Assembly (NCBI GenBank): GCA_016125285.1
Contig: WGMA01000017.1
Span: 46,607-110,606 of the forward strand
DNA from: Phycisphaera sp.
GTDB taxonomy: Bacteria; Planctomycetota; Phycisphaerae; Phycisphaerales; Zrk34
Direction of reading: 5' to 3'
DNA: 64,000 nt
Positions 1-8,513 of the stretch are shown here, one piece after another. Every line of letters begins with the position of its first letter. Position 1 is the first letter of the stretch. Below the pieces are notes generated by a model. It was given only the letters and a program-made list of their open reading frames with translations, was not told where the DNA came from and did no database searches. The translations under genes and the position numbers were made by a program.

Positions 1-263
1 ATGAAATAGTTCGTGAACGGCGACGACGTGCGGTACGCCGTGGGCATCGCGTTGAAGTGGTCGATGTTGTAATCGAGCACCGCCAGCTCCAGCTGATGCA
101 GGCCCGACGCGCAGTGAGCGATCCACGTGGCGTCACGCGACTTACGCATCGCCGGCATCAGGATCGACAGCAGCAGGATGATGATCGAGACCACCACCAT
201 CAGCTCCACGATCGTGAAGCCCCCCGAACGAACGTTACGCGACGTGCCCTTCGCGTCCGTCAT
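1..263 (-). CDS. Prepilin-type N-terminal domain protein (partial)
   Basis: Only the first 87 codons are present, read from ATG at 263; the 3' end lies outside the window. After a short basic leader the sequence runs SGGFTIVELMVVVSIIILLL, the type IV pilin/pseudopilin signature: prepilin peptidase would cut after Gly15, leaving Phe+1 and Glu+5 followed by a long hydrophobic helix. Planctomycetes encode many such proteins as pseudopilins or as DUF1559-type surface proteins, and too little is left here to say which. The ATG overlaps the stop of the FecR gene by 4 bp (ATGA), so it is probably the third gene of the sigma-FecR-pilin operon and translationally coupled to it. Confidence 0.85.
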   Translation of the reverse strand, partial: MTDAKGTSRNVRSGGFTIVELMVVVSIIILLLSILMPAMRKSRDATWIAHCASGLHQLELAVLDYNIDHFNAMPTAYRTSSPFTNYF

Positions 264-1780
264 TTCGCGCCCTTTCCCGTGAACGTGTCCGCGCCCCGAG
301 CCGTGCCCGGGTCCGCGTCCGTCGCACCGGCCGACGCCGCCGACTCGTACACCCGCACGTTGCGGAAGTAGCTGTCGGCGTTGCCGTCGATGTCGTCGTC
401 GTTGATGAAATACAACAGCTTCGCCGCGCCCTGACGCAGCTCGCCGATCGGGATCACGTAGTGTTTCCAGTCGGCGTCCGGCCGGTAGTTCCAGTACATG
501 CGGTTGATGCGCGGCCAGGTCTCCACGCCGAACACCTGCATCGCCGGGTCGCCGTGCTCGCGGTCGAACACGACGTCGTCGTCGAAGCCGAACCCGTGGA
601 TCTGCCCCTCGCTGGTGCTGCGGAAGTCGAACGACACGATCGTGCGCTTCGTGATCGTGTACGGCAGGTCGATCATCTTCCACGCGTTGCCGGACAGCTT
701 GAGCGTGCGGCCGTTGTCGAGCACGGCGAACGACGTCGGCAGGCCGTGCTGCCCGTCCTGCCAGCCGTCGCCCATCTTGCCGTAAGGCTTGATCGTGTAA
801 TCGTCGAAGTTGACCGACACGCCCGGCCCGGTCGCGGCCTCTTCCTCGAGCGTCGGGCCCAGCGTACGGCCGAAACGCTCGGTGTCGATCGCCACCGGCT
901 CGGCCGTCTGCGCCGCGGCGTCCATCCGCAGAGCCTGCGACGCGGTCAGCTGCGTGACGCGCGGCGCGCCGCTCTTCGTCCGCAGCTCGGCACGCACGTG
1001 ACCCTGGATTACGTGCACCTCCGCCGCGCCCGTCGCGTCGTCGACCGACACGCCGAACTCCGTGCCGAGGTCGACCACGTCGCCGCTGTCGGTCGTGATC
1101 GTGAACCCGTGCGCGTCCTTCGGCACCCACACCAGCACGCGGCCGGACTTGAGATAGCCACGCTTCGGGCCGACCACCCGGAACTCCGCGGGCCCCAGCA
1201 CGTCGACCACCGCCCCGCTGGCGAACACCATCTGCGTCGCGCCGTTGGCCAGCTCGACCGTGCCGCCGTTGAGCTGTGCGCCGACCTGCGGCTCGTCGGA
1301 CGCCGCCGCTTCACCGGACCACGCCGCGTCACGCACGTCGCTGATCACCGCGTACGCCGTGGGCTCGGCGGGCCTGGGCCTCGCGGTCTCGGTCGCCGGG
1401 CCGTTGTCGACGTTGGAGATCACCGCAATGAACACCGTCACCGCGACGGCGAGCACCGCGGCCTGCGCCAGCGGCGACCGCACGACCGCGCCGATCCGCC
1501 CGATCACCGTCGGACGCGCCGCAGCACGCGCCGCATGCCGCGTCGCCCCCGCCGCACGGTCCGCGCCCAGCACGCGGCCCACCAGCGACCGGCCCAGGCT
1601 GAACGACACGAACTGCTCCCGCGCCGCCGCGTCGTCGCGCAGCAGATCGGCCAGCTCGACGGCCTCAGTGCCCTCGAGGTCGTCCTCGAAGTACCGGCCG
1701 ATCAGCTCCGCGACGCGAGCCTCGTGCTCGTCCAGCGGGCGGGATGTGTCGTGTGTCGTGTCCATCGTCTCGTCGTTCAC
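260..1780 (-). CDS. FecR-domain anti-sigma-like membrane protein with C-terminal lectin-like domain
   Basis: About 506 residues. Residues 1-100 are acidic and helical and resemble a cytoplasmic anti-sigma region. One transmembrane helix lies at about 104-122. A FecR domain follows at about 165-290, including GDVVDLGTEFGVSV and VHVIQGHVRA. The C-terminal part (about 325-485) is beta-rich with many aromatic residues and looks like a concanavalin/carbohydrate-binding module, though I cannot assign its family. It lies 19 bp downstream of the ECF sigma gene, so it probably senses an external ligand and controls that sigma factor. The longest start is GTG at 1780; an ATG six codons in (1765) is an alternative, and neither has a strong ribosome site. 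It overlaps the prepilin gene by 4 bp. Confidence 0.85.
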   Translation of the reverse strand: MNDETMDTTHDTSRPLDEHEARVAELIGRYFEDDLEGTEAVELADLLRDDAAAREQFVSFSLGRSLVGRVLGADRAAGATRHAARAAARPTVIGRIGAVVRSPLAQAAVLAVAVTVFIAVISNVDNGPATETARPRPAEPTAYAVISDVRDAAWSGEAAASDEPQVGAQLNGGTVELANGATQMVFASGAVVDVLGPAEFRVVGPKRGYLKSGRVLVWVPKDAHGFTITTDSGDVVDLGTEFGVSVDDATGAAEVHVIQGHVRAELRTKSGAPRVTQLTASQALRMDAAAQTAEPVAIDTERFGRTLGPTLEEEAATGPGVSVNFDDYTIKPYGKMGDGWQDGQHGLPTSFAVLDNGRTLKLSGNAWKMIDLPYTITKRTIVSFDFRSTSEGQIHGFGFDDDVVFDREHGDPAMQVFGVETWPRINRMYWNYRPDADWKHYVIPIGELRQGAAKLLYFINDDDIDGNADSYFRNVRVYESAASAGATDADPGTARGADTFTGKGAK

Positions 1781-1799
1781 CTTCGTGCTGCTTGCCGCG

Positions 1800-2321
1800 T
1801 CACTCAGCCGCCCCGGCCAGCGTCCGCTGAATGCACTCCGCCAGCGACTTATGCGTGCGCGTCAACGCGACGTACACCGTCGTGACCTTCCGCCCCAGCC
1901 GCTCGGCGATCGCCGCGGGCTTCGTCCCGTCGGCGTAACGCATATCCACCAGCTGCCGGGCGTACGGGCTGAGCTTCTCGACGCAGCCCCGCAACGCGTC
2001 GACCATGTCCGAGCTGCGCGCCGCGTCGTACTTCGTCCACTCGCCCTCGATCAGGTCCAGCAGCTGCCCGTCCAGCACCGCCGGCCCGCGCCCGCGCTGC
2101 CGCAGCGCATGCAGCGACTTGTTCCGCGCCGCCGCACGCACCCACGCCGCGAAGTGCGACTCGCCGTCGATCTCGTCGCGTTTGTTGATCGCCAGCAGCG
2201 ACACGTCCTGGAACACATCCTCCGCCACGTGGTCGTCCCGCACGATCGCCCAGATGTAGGCGTGCAGCTTGTCGCGGTCGGCCAGCAGGAGTCGCACAAT
2301 GTTGTCGTGGTCTATCGCCAT
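1800..2321 (-). CDS. ECF RNA polymerase sigma factor (planctomycete type)
   Basis: A 173-residue protein of typical ECF length. Region 2 is at about residues 8-75 (HAYIWAIVRDDHVAEDVFQDV, an aromatic and acidic -10 recognition helix). Region 4 is at about 110-165 (LSPYARQLVDMRYADG, then an AIAERLG helix-turn-helix). It resembles the sigma-70 family common in Rhodopirellula-like bacteria, where it is usually paired with FecR or LamG proteins, as it is here. It is the first gene of the minus-strand operon with the FecR protein and the prepilin-like protein. ATG at 2321. A TAGAAT at 2497-2502 (minus) could be its -10 with a leader of about 170 nt; this is only a suggestion. Confidence 0.9.
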   Translation of the reverse strand: MAIDHDNIVRLLLADRDKLHAYIWAIVRDDHVAEDVFQDVSLLAINKRDEIDGESHFAAWVRAAARNKSLHALRQRGRGPAVLDGQLLDLIEGEWTKYDAARSSDMVDALRGCVEKLSPYARQLVDMRYADGTKPAAIAERLGRKVTTVYVALTRTHKSLAECIQRTLAGAAE

Positions 2322-2786
2322 GGCTCTACCGTTATTCCCCTGAGGTGAACGAATCGATACGTGCCCCGCACAGAAAATCTTTCTCCGCCGGGACCGGCGC
2401 GACGCAAAAACTCAACGCCCGATCCCCGCGCGATACCGCCGACTCCCCGCTCGCGCCACCCGCCCCGTCGGGCACGCAGCGACGGCACTTACGACGATTC
2501 TACCCGCTGGGGGCGACATAAATCGTTGATTTCCGTCCGCAATCAGGTAATTCGCCCGGTACATCAACGGGGCGCAAAAGGGGCGCGCATGGGCAGAATC
2601 GGGTCGTCATATCGCCGCTTCGGTGCGCGAAACGGGCCCTGATACACCCGATCGGAACCGTCAGGGCCGACAAGAAAACTCAATCGCCCGTCGGCTCTGT
2701 GCGCAGGAATTGACACGAGGCGGCACGCGTATCGCCGAAGTAGAATGCTCGTCGTTACGGGACACACCCCAACAAAGGAAACTCAG
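2322..2786. other. Divergent intergenic region between sigma factor and cupin genes
   Basis: This 465-bp stretch separates two divergently transcribed genes and holds no convincing coding region. Possible promoter pieces are TAGAAT at 2741-2746 (plus, facing the cupin gene) and TAGAAT at 2497-2502 (minus, facing the sigma gene). A TTGACA at 2710-2715 is 25 bp from the first -10 candidate, too far for a standard promoter. No clear operator dyad was seen. Confidence 0.4.
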
Positions 2787-3269
2787 ATGAACATGACGCA
2801 ACCGCCTGTCGTGCGTGTCGCCGGTGAGGGCCGGCTGGTCTCGGTGGTCGGCGATGTGTACCGCTTCCTGGTCACCGGCGCCGAGAGCGATGGCCGGTAC
2901 GCGATGATCGAGGCGCTGGTGCCGCCCGGCGGCGGGCCCCCGCCCCACGTGCACAGCCGCGAGCAGGAGACGTTCTACGTCCTCGACGGCGAGATCACCT
3001 TCAACATCAACGGCCAGACGCTCACCGCCGGCCCCGGCACGTTCGCCAATATGCCCATCGGCTGCGAGCACGCGTTCAGGAACAACACCGACGGCCCCGC
3101 CCGCATGATCGTCTCCATCGCCCCCGCGGGCTTCGAGAACTTCTTCCTTGAGGTCGGCACACCGATCGAGCCCGGCCAGACCCCGCCGACACCCACACCC
3201 GCCGACTTCGAAAAGCTGCTGGCGACCGCGCCGAAATACGGCGTCGACATCCGCGTGCCGGGGCATTGA
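2787..3269 (+). CDS. Cupin-domain protein
   Basis: A 160-residue single-domain cupin. Motif 1 is around residues 50-70 (PPPHVHSREQETFYVLDGE), with the His, His and Glu ligands expected for a metal site. Motif 2 is around 85-105 (GPGTFANMPIGCEHAF), with the last His ligand. Cupins of this size are metal-dependent sugar isomerases, dioxygenases or small-molecule binding proteins, and the sequence alone does not give the substrate. ATG at 2787 is chosen because AAGGAA (2775-2780) precedes it by 6 nt; an in-frame ATG at 2745 has no such site. The gene stands alone, converging on the next gene across a composite repeat. Confidence 0.85.
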   Translation: MNMTQPPVVRVAGEGRLVSVVGDVYRFLVTGAESDGRYAMIEALVPPGGGPPPHVHSREQETFYVLDGEITFNINGQTLTAGPGTFANMPIGCEHAFRNNTDGPARMIVSIAPAGFENFFLEVGTPIEPGQTPPTPTPADFEKLLATAPKYGVDIRVPGH

Positions 3270-3296
3270 GGCGGGGCGACGAGCCTGTACCCCTCG

Positions 3297-3495
3297 ACGC
3301 CACAGGCGTCGCACAACGTAGCCCGGGGCAACGCCCCGGGTCCGCCGCCGCGCGAACCCGAAGCCCTGAAGGGGCGCCACAACGCGCCATTCCGTTTGTC
3401 GCCCCTCCAGGGCTTCGATCGGGATGAGCAACGGTGAGTCCCCGCCGATCACCCGGGGCGTTGCCCCGGGTAACCTGTTAGACGCCTTCAGCGTC
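3297..3495. repeat. Nested REP-like foldback between convergent genes
   Basis: A symmetrical set of palindromes fills the gap between two convergent genes. CCCGGGGCAACGCCCCGGG (3322-3340) is mirrored by its inverted copy CCCGGGGCGTTGCCCCGGG (3452-3470). Between them, GAAGCCCTGAAGGGGCG (3360-3376) pairs with CGCCCCTCCAGGGCTTC (3400-3416) with one mismatch. Short GACGCC/GGCGTC hairpins lie at both ends (about 3298-3312 and 3480-3494). The whole unit could fold back on itself like a BIME and may also end transcription from both sides. Confidence 0.75.
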
Positions 3496-3512
3496 ATGGC
3501 GGAACCCGCGTG

Positions 3513-5117
3513 TCAGTGAAACTGCACTTCCTCGATCAGGATCCAGTGGTTGCCCGGTTCGGTTTTGGGTGCGCCGAGTTGGATCCAGTAGTAGCGTGAC
3601 GCGGCGACGCTGGACTTGGGCAGCGGCAGGTCGTGCCAGCCGGTCTTTTCGGGCACGGGGGTCAGCTCGGCGATCAAGCGGCCGGGCTTGGCGTCGGTGC
3701 CGGTGTAGACGCGCACGAAGGTCGGCGCCTGCGTGCCGCCCACCGCGTCCTTGCACTGCAGGTACACCCGCACCTGCGTCGGCTTCACGACCCGGCCGAA
3801 GTCGAACACCACCGGGCACGGCTTGGCCTGCGACAGGTTCCACGCCACCGATTTGCCGTGATATTGCGGGCGGAACACGTTGTCGGTCAGGTGCGTGTAA
3901 TCCGGGTCGTCGTACTTGAACGAGCCGGTGCTCATGTTCTGCTCGAGCCAGCGGTACTTCACCTTCGTGCGGTCCTTCTCCCAATCGACCTTTGCGGCCG
4001 AGGACGGCGCGCGCACCACGTTCGCCGCCGCGAGCTTCTCGAGGTCCGCGTTGATCGACTTGAGCGTCAGCGTCGAGACCGTCTTGCCCTTCAGGTCCTC
4101 GGCGCCGTGCACAGCGACGTACCGCTCGTAGTACCCCCGCGCGCGCTCGAGCGCCACGAGCTTGCCCCGGCTCGACGCCGTCGACGCCAGGTCCTGATAC
4201 CACTTGGCCAGCTGCTCGGCCTGCGCCTCGTCGAGGTCTTCGGCGTCTTTCGCCGCGAGCGGCACGTTCGCCTTCAGCGCCGCGTCGTCGGTGAGGAACG
4301 TGTACTTGCGCGCCTCCTGGGGATCGTCCATCTCCACGACCAGCAGCCGCAGCAGCTCGTCGGCCCCGGCCTTGACCTGCGCCGCGTTCGACGCCGCCTG
4401 CGCCGCCTTGATGTTGTTGCGCAGCTGGTCGACCTTCGCCGCGAGCTGCTGGCGTTCCTGCACGAACGTCAGCGCCGCCTGGATGTCGCCCCGCCGCGCC
4501 GGATCGGCGCGCGACGCCACGCCCAGCGCCTGGCGGTACAGCGTCAGCGCCGCCGCCCAGTCCTCCGCGGCCACCTTCGCCTCGGCCACCGCGAGCTGAT
4601 CGTCCAGCCACGCCTCGCCGATCGCCTTCCGCTCGTCGCCCCGCGCCGCGGTGTACTGCCGCTGCCGCAGCGCCAGCAGGTCCGTGTAGCGACCCTCTGC
4701 GTGATCCGGGTCGCGCTCGATCAGCAGCCGCAGCGCGTCGACCGCCGTCGCGAAGCCCTCCGGCGACGTCGACGCGAGCTTGTACGCCTGCTCCAGCATC
4801 ACCGTCGACACCGCCGCGACCTGCGTCTGCCCCTGCGCCACCGACAGCATCTGCTGCGCGAACGCCACGTCGTCCGCCTTCGACGGCGTCCCGCTGATCC
4901 GCTGCAGCTCCGCGCCGAACGTCTGCTTGAACAACGCCTGCGCCTCGTCGGCCGTCATCGCCGCCTTGCCCGCGCCGTCCGCGCCAGGCGCGCCCGGCGC
5001 GCTCACCGCCGCGTCCGCCTGCGCCCACGCCGCGGCGTGCGCCGACAGGCACAGCGCCGCGCCCAGCACACACACACGCATCGTGATTCGATGGTTCTTC
5101 CGCTTCATCGCCGTCAT
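3513..5117 (-). CDS. Secreted protein with C-terminal F5/8 type C-like domain
   Basis: About 534 residues. A signal peptide is clear (basic start, then MRVCVLGAALCLSAHAAAWA). The middle (about 60-370) is alanine-rich and helical, in repeated helix pairs that may be TPR-like. The last 140 residues look like a galactose-binding/discoidin (F5/8C) fold, with CPVVFDFGRVVKPTQVRVYLQ and RYYWIQLGA. It is probably periplasmic or surface-bound and binds glycans or protein partners; no catalytic motif was seen. ATG at 5117 follows a GGGGCAGG stretch; ATG at 5108 is also possible, and longer in-frame starts would spoil the signal peptide. Confidence 0.7.
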   Translation of the reverse strand: MTAMKRKNHRITMRVCVLGAALCLSAHAAAWAQADAAVSAPGAPGADGAGKAAMTADEAQALFKQTFGAELQRISGTPSKADDVAFAQQMLSVAQGQTQVAAVSTVMLEQAYKLASTSPEGFATAVDALRLLIERDPDHAEGRYTDLLALRQRQYTAARGDERKAIGEAWLDDQLAVAEAKVAAEDWAAALTLYRQALGVASRADPARRGDIQAALTFVQERQQLAAKVDQLRNNIKAAQAASNAAQVKAGADELLRLLVVEMDDPQEARKYTFLTDDAALKANVPLAAKDAEDLDEAQAEQLAKWYQDLASTASSRGKLVALERARGYYERYVAVHGAEDLKGKTVSTLTLKSINADLEKLAAANVVRAPSSAAKVDWEKDRTKVKYRWLEQNMSTGSFKYDDPDYTHLTDNVFRPQYHGKSVAWNLSQAKPCPVVFDFGRVVKPTQVRVYLQCKDAVGGTQAPTFVRVYTGTDAKPGRLIAELTPVPEKTGWHDLPLPKSSVAASRYYWIQLGAPKTEPGNHWILIEEVQFH

Positions 5118-5314
5118 GACCTGCCCCACGCGACCCGCCCGCCCCGGCGTTCCCGCGTCGCGCGATACCAGTGTATCGCGCATTCGATGCGGAACCAACG
5201 GAATCCGGCCCCGCAGCCAATCCGACGGATTATTGCGCGTTGGTCCGGTCACACCGGCTACAATTGGGCGACGGGCGAAAGAGACCCGCCATCCACAAGT
5301 TCGAGGGGTTGATC

Positions 5315-5473
5315 ATGCAAGACGACAAGGAAGCGCAGAAGGAGATGCCGCCGGTGGAGCGGCCGAAGAGCGCGCCGAAGGAGGCGCACAAGTCGCTGCC
5401 GCCGGTCGAGGCGCCGCGCACGGTCGAGCCGCACGACGTCGAGCCGCTGGAGCTGGAGCCGGAGGACGACTGA
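5315..5473 (+). CDS. Small acidic proline-rich protein
   Basis: A 52-codon frame starting at ATG 5315 with GAGGGG 6 nt upstream and a TACAAT box at 5259-5264. The product is made almost only of Pro, Glu, Lys, Asp and Val, with near-repeats PPVERP, PPVEAP, VEPHDVEP and LELEPEDD. It has no Cys and no hydrophobic segment and is expected to be disordered. No family is recognised. The ribosome site and promoter-like box favour a real gene, but low complexity makes coding potential hard to judge. Confidence 0.45.
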   Translation: MQDDKEAQKEMPPVERPKSAPKEAHKSLPPVEAPRTVEPHDVEPLELEPEDD

Positions 5474-5649
5474 ACGCGGCGGCCCGGGGGCGGCATGCGT
5501 GGGCTTGAGTTGGCCGGATCGGTGGCGCGCCGCAGAAGGCTTGGGTGGGGTTCGTGCACGCGGTACCATTGAGTGCGGTGTAGCCGAGCGGCGTCGCGGG
5601 CGTCGCTTCCACATCGAAATCGCATCGACTCACACAACGAGGAGTGGCC

Positions 5650-7803
5650 ATGTCGATCAACCGTTTCATCGTGAGATCAACGGTTGTCGCGATCGCTGTG
5701 GGTCTGTTGATGAGCGGCCCGTGCGCGGCGCGTGTGCGAGCGGAGGGGCTGCCAAGCGCGGTGCGCGAGCGGCTGCACCAGGCGACCGTGCTGATCGAGG
5801 CGCGGTACCGCCCGATCGGCGAACCGGACGCGAAGATGACAGGGTCGGCGCAGGGGTCGGGGTTCGTGATCGCCGGCGAAGGGCTGATCGTGACCAACGC
5901 GCACTGCGTCGATCCGACGATGGTGATCGACCTGAGCACGGGCAAGGCCGCGGACGGCGACACGCCGGTGGAGCGACGGATGGTGATGACGCTGTCGGAG
6001 GTGGAGGTTCGCCTGCGCAGCGGTCGACCGGACACGCGTGTCTACGCCGCGAGCCTGCTGTGCTCGCGACCGTTCCCCACGGACCTGGCGATCCTGCGGA
6101 TCCACCCCGACGCGCCGCTGACGGCGTTGGAGCTGCTGCCGAACGACGCGTTCGCCGGGATCGCGGAGACGGACTCGGTGTGGGCGATCGGTTTCCCGCT
6201 GGGCACGGCGCCCGAGGCGATCCTCGCCGGTCAGCCGAAGCTGGATCGCAATCCCAACGGGATCGACCTGAGCTTCCGGGGCGGGTCGATCCGTTCGCTG
6301 CGGCTCGCGGAGAACGGCCAGGTCAAGGCGATCGATCACAGCTGCGAGATCACGCACGGCAACAGCGGCGGGCCGCTGGTCGACGCGCAGGGTCGCGTGG
6401 TGGGCGTGAACTACTACGGCGGCGCGACGTTCAGCTTCGCCATCCCGATCCCGCTGGTGCGTGAAACACTGAAGCGGTTGTTCGAGTACCGCCTCGGTGA
6501 GGGCGCGAAGGCCGACGAGATCGACGGCGCCGTTCACGCGGTCGCGCCCGGCGACAAGGCGTTCGACAGGATCCAGGAGCTGGCGTTGTCTCACAAGCTG
6601 GGCACCACCATCGCGCTCGGCGCGGGGGATTACCGCGTCGACCGCCTGCTGCGTCTATCGTCGCTGGGGATGTACCTGCGGGGCGCGGGCCGGGACAAGA
6701 CACGCCTGGTCCTCGGACCGAAGGGTCGGATCGAGTGTCACAACTACTGCGCGGAGGTTTCCGACCTGACGATCGTGGTCGACGATCCGGCGGGCGACGG
6801 CAAGGCGCTGCGGGCGATGTCGGAGGCGGACCTGTACGAGATGCGATTGCGGAACGTGGCGTTCGGCGCGAGCGACGTGTCGCGCGTCCGCATGATCGGC
6901 ACGAACGCCGCGAACCTCTTCCTGCACGACGTGACGATCGAGACGCAGAACCTGCCGGGGCTGGGCGTGGCCTGCAACAACGGCACGGTGGACGTGACCC
7001 GCGTCACGGCACGGATCGCCCACGAGGACGAGGCCAAGGCGGTCGTCGTCAGGGGCGTGGGCCAGAACGCTACGGACTCGACGCCGCGGTTCATCGGCTG
7101 CGACTTCGAACGGGTCGAAAGCGATGGCGCCGTGTCGCCGTCGTACCTGGCGTGCCGATTCTTCGCGAAGGGGTTGGGGCTGCCGGCACACGACGCGGCG
7201 TTGCTGAGCGCGTTGTCGGGAGCGCAGGCGACGGTGGACGGATGCTGGTTCGACGTGCCGGACCAGGACCCGGACACGGTGTTCGGGGCCGTGGGGTTGA
7301 CGGTGCACGCCGCACGGCTCAACGCAAGCGACAACCTGTTCGACCTGTGGGCGGCGAAGCGTCTGAACGACGAGGGCGGCTCGGTGATCATGCCCGGCTT
7401 TCCCGGCGCGAGGGACGCGTGCGGGATCGACATCCTGCCGGGGTCGCGCGGAGAGATCCGACACAACCTCTTTCGGGCCCGGCGCGGCCCGAGCAGCGTG
7501 CACGATCTGCCGTGGCCGATCCGCTCGCGCGGCAAGGGCGAGGTCGGCGGGTATCGATCGAAGCTGCGGTGCTACAACTTCGCCTACGGCTTACGCGCCG
7601 ACTTCGACGGGCGCGCCAACTACGTCACGCCGACGGACTGGGTCATCCGCGACAACCTGTTCGACAACGCCGGGTGGGTCAGCGTCCACAACCTCGACCT
7701 CCAATCGGGCGGCGACAAAGGGACGATGCCCGAAGCCGACCGGCAGGCGTGGTATGAGGCGATGAAGAACAACACGTACATCCGCACGCCGGTCGATCGT
7801 TGA
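5650..7803 (+). CDS. Secreted trypsin-like serine protease fused to a beta-helix domain
   Basis: About 717 residues. A signal peptide spans about 1-30. A trypsin/HtrA-like domain (about 35-275) has all three catalytic motifs: TNAHC (His about 85), TDLAIL (Asp about 144) and GNSGGPL (Ser about 239). No PDZ domain follows. Instead residues about 300-700 carry the repeats of a right-handed parallel beta-helix (such as LYEMRLRNVAFG, ARLNASDNLFDLW, GEIRHNLFRARRG), as in pectate-lyase-like carbohydrate proteins. The protein may bind a polysaccharide or matrix and act there. ATG at 5650 follows GAGGAG by 5-6 nt; a GTG two codons earlier is less likely. Confidence 0.85.
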   Translation: MSINRFIVRSTVVAIAVGLLMSGPCAARVRAEGLPSAVRERLHQATVLIEARYRPIGEPDAKMTGSAQGSGFVIAGEGLIVTNAHCVDPTMVIDLSTGKAADGDTPVERRMVMTLSEVEVRLRSGRPDTRVYAASLLCSRPFPTDLAILRIHPDAPLTALELLPNDAFAGIAETDSVWAIGFPLGTAPEAILAGQPKLDRNPNGIDLSFRGGSIRSLRLAENGQVKAIDHSCEITHGNSGGPLVDAQGRVVGVNYYGGATFSFAIPIPLVRETLKRLFEYRLGEGAKADEIDGAVHAVAPGDKAFDRIQELALSHKLGTTIALGAGDYRVDRLLRLSSLGMYLRGAGRDKTRLVLGPKGRIECHNYCAEVSDLTIVVDDPAGDGKALRAMSEADLYEMRLRNVAFGASDVSRVRMIGTNAANLFLHDVTIETQNLPGLGVACNNGTVDVTRVTARIAHEDEAKAVVVRGVGQNATDSTPRFIGCDFERVESDGAVSPSYLACRFFAKGLGLPAHDAALLSALSGAQATVDGCWFDVPDQDPDTVFGAVGLTVHAARLNASDNLFDLWAAKRLNDEGGSVIMPGFPGARDACGIDILPGSRGEIRHNLFRARRGPSSVHDLPWPIRSRGKGEVGGYRSKLRCYNFAYGLRADFDGRANYVTPTDWVIRDNLFDNAGWVSVHNLDLQSGGDKGTMPEADRQAWYEAMKNNTYIRTPVDR

Positions 7804-8399
7804 CCGGCGAGCGATACCCCGCGTTCATCCCCCGTAAACGGTGGCCCACCCACGTGCTGAAGACCTGCCCAAACTGCCAGACCCGCGTGGTGCCGATGAC
7901 CGACGGCATCTGTCCGAGCTGTCGCCAGCCGATGGCGCCGAGCGAATGCGCGCCGTCGTCCGCGGTGTCCGCCGGCCCCGCGGAATCGGTCGCTGCCCCG
8001 CCGCTGCCCGCGACCGAGCAACCGACCGGCGACGCGACACCCGCAGCCAACGGCGCCCCGCCGGCCGCGCCAAAGCGACCCACGGAGGACTGGCCCCCCG
8101 CGCTCGGCATCGCCTGCCCCTACGTGGTGCTCCTCGTACTGGAGCTGGGGCTGATGGCGGTGGGCGCGTTGGACGGGCCGACAGTCGTCGGAGTGTTCTT
8201 CGCGGTATCGCTCTTCGCCGGGTTGATCAGCCGCAGGTTGAGTTTCCGTGAGCCGGCCGCGGCTTTCCCGGGCCTGTACCACGAAGAAACCTTCGCCAGC
8301 CGGTTCAAGCAGCACGCCGTCGCGATCCTCATCGCAGCCGTCCTTCTGATCGTTTACCTCGTGTTCTTCCACAAACCCGACGCGGAGGTCTCGCCGTAA
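7800..8399 (+). CDS. Zinc-ribbon membrane protein
   Basis: Up to 199 residues. The N-terminus has a zinc-ribbon motif (CPNC then CPSC, 17 residues apart), a Pro/Ala-rich linker of about 60 residues, and then two or three membrane helices (about 104-145 and 178-196). No family is recognised; it is a probable cytoplasm-facing zinc ribbon anchored in the membrane. The first possible start is TTG at 7800, overlapping the protease stop by 4 bp (TTGA), which suggests coupling. GTG at 7854 is the other choice and lies just before the ribbon. Neither has a clear ribosome site. Confidence 0.6.
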   Translation: MTGERYPAFIPRKRWPTHVLKTCPNCQTRVVPMTDGICPSCRQPMAPSECAPSSAVSAGPAESVAAPPLPATEQPTGDATPAANGAPPAAPKRPTEDWPPALGIACPYVVLLVLELGLMAVGALDGPTVVGVFFAVSLFAGLISRRLSFREPAAAFPGLYHEETFASRFKQHAVAILIAAVLLIVYLVFFHKPDAEVSP

Positions 8400-8513
8400 C
8401 GACGTCGGATCCGCGCGTGCGGATGACCCACCCGCGCTAGCGGTCAGCTGGCGCGACCCGCATCGGCGGCGGGGTTCGATGAGGGTGCCCCGCGATCGCC
8501 GGTCCCTCGCGCG

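Noticed and set aside
2710..2746. TTGACA and TAGAAT as a promoter of the cupin gene
   Set aside because: The spacer is 25 bp, far longer than 16-18 bp.
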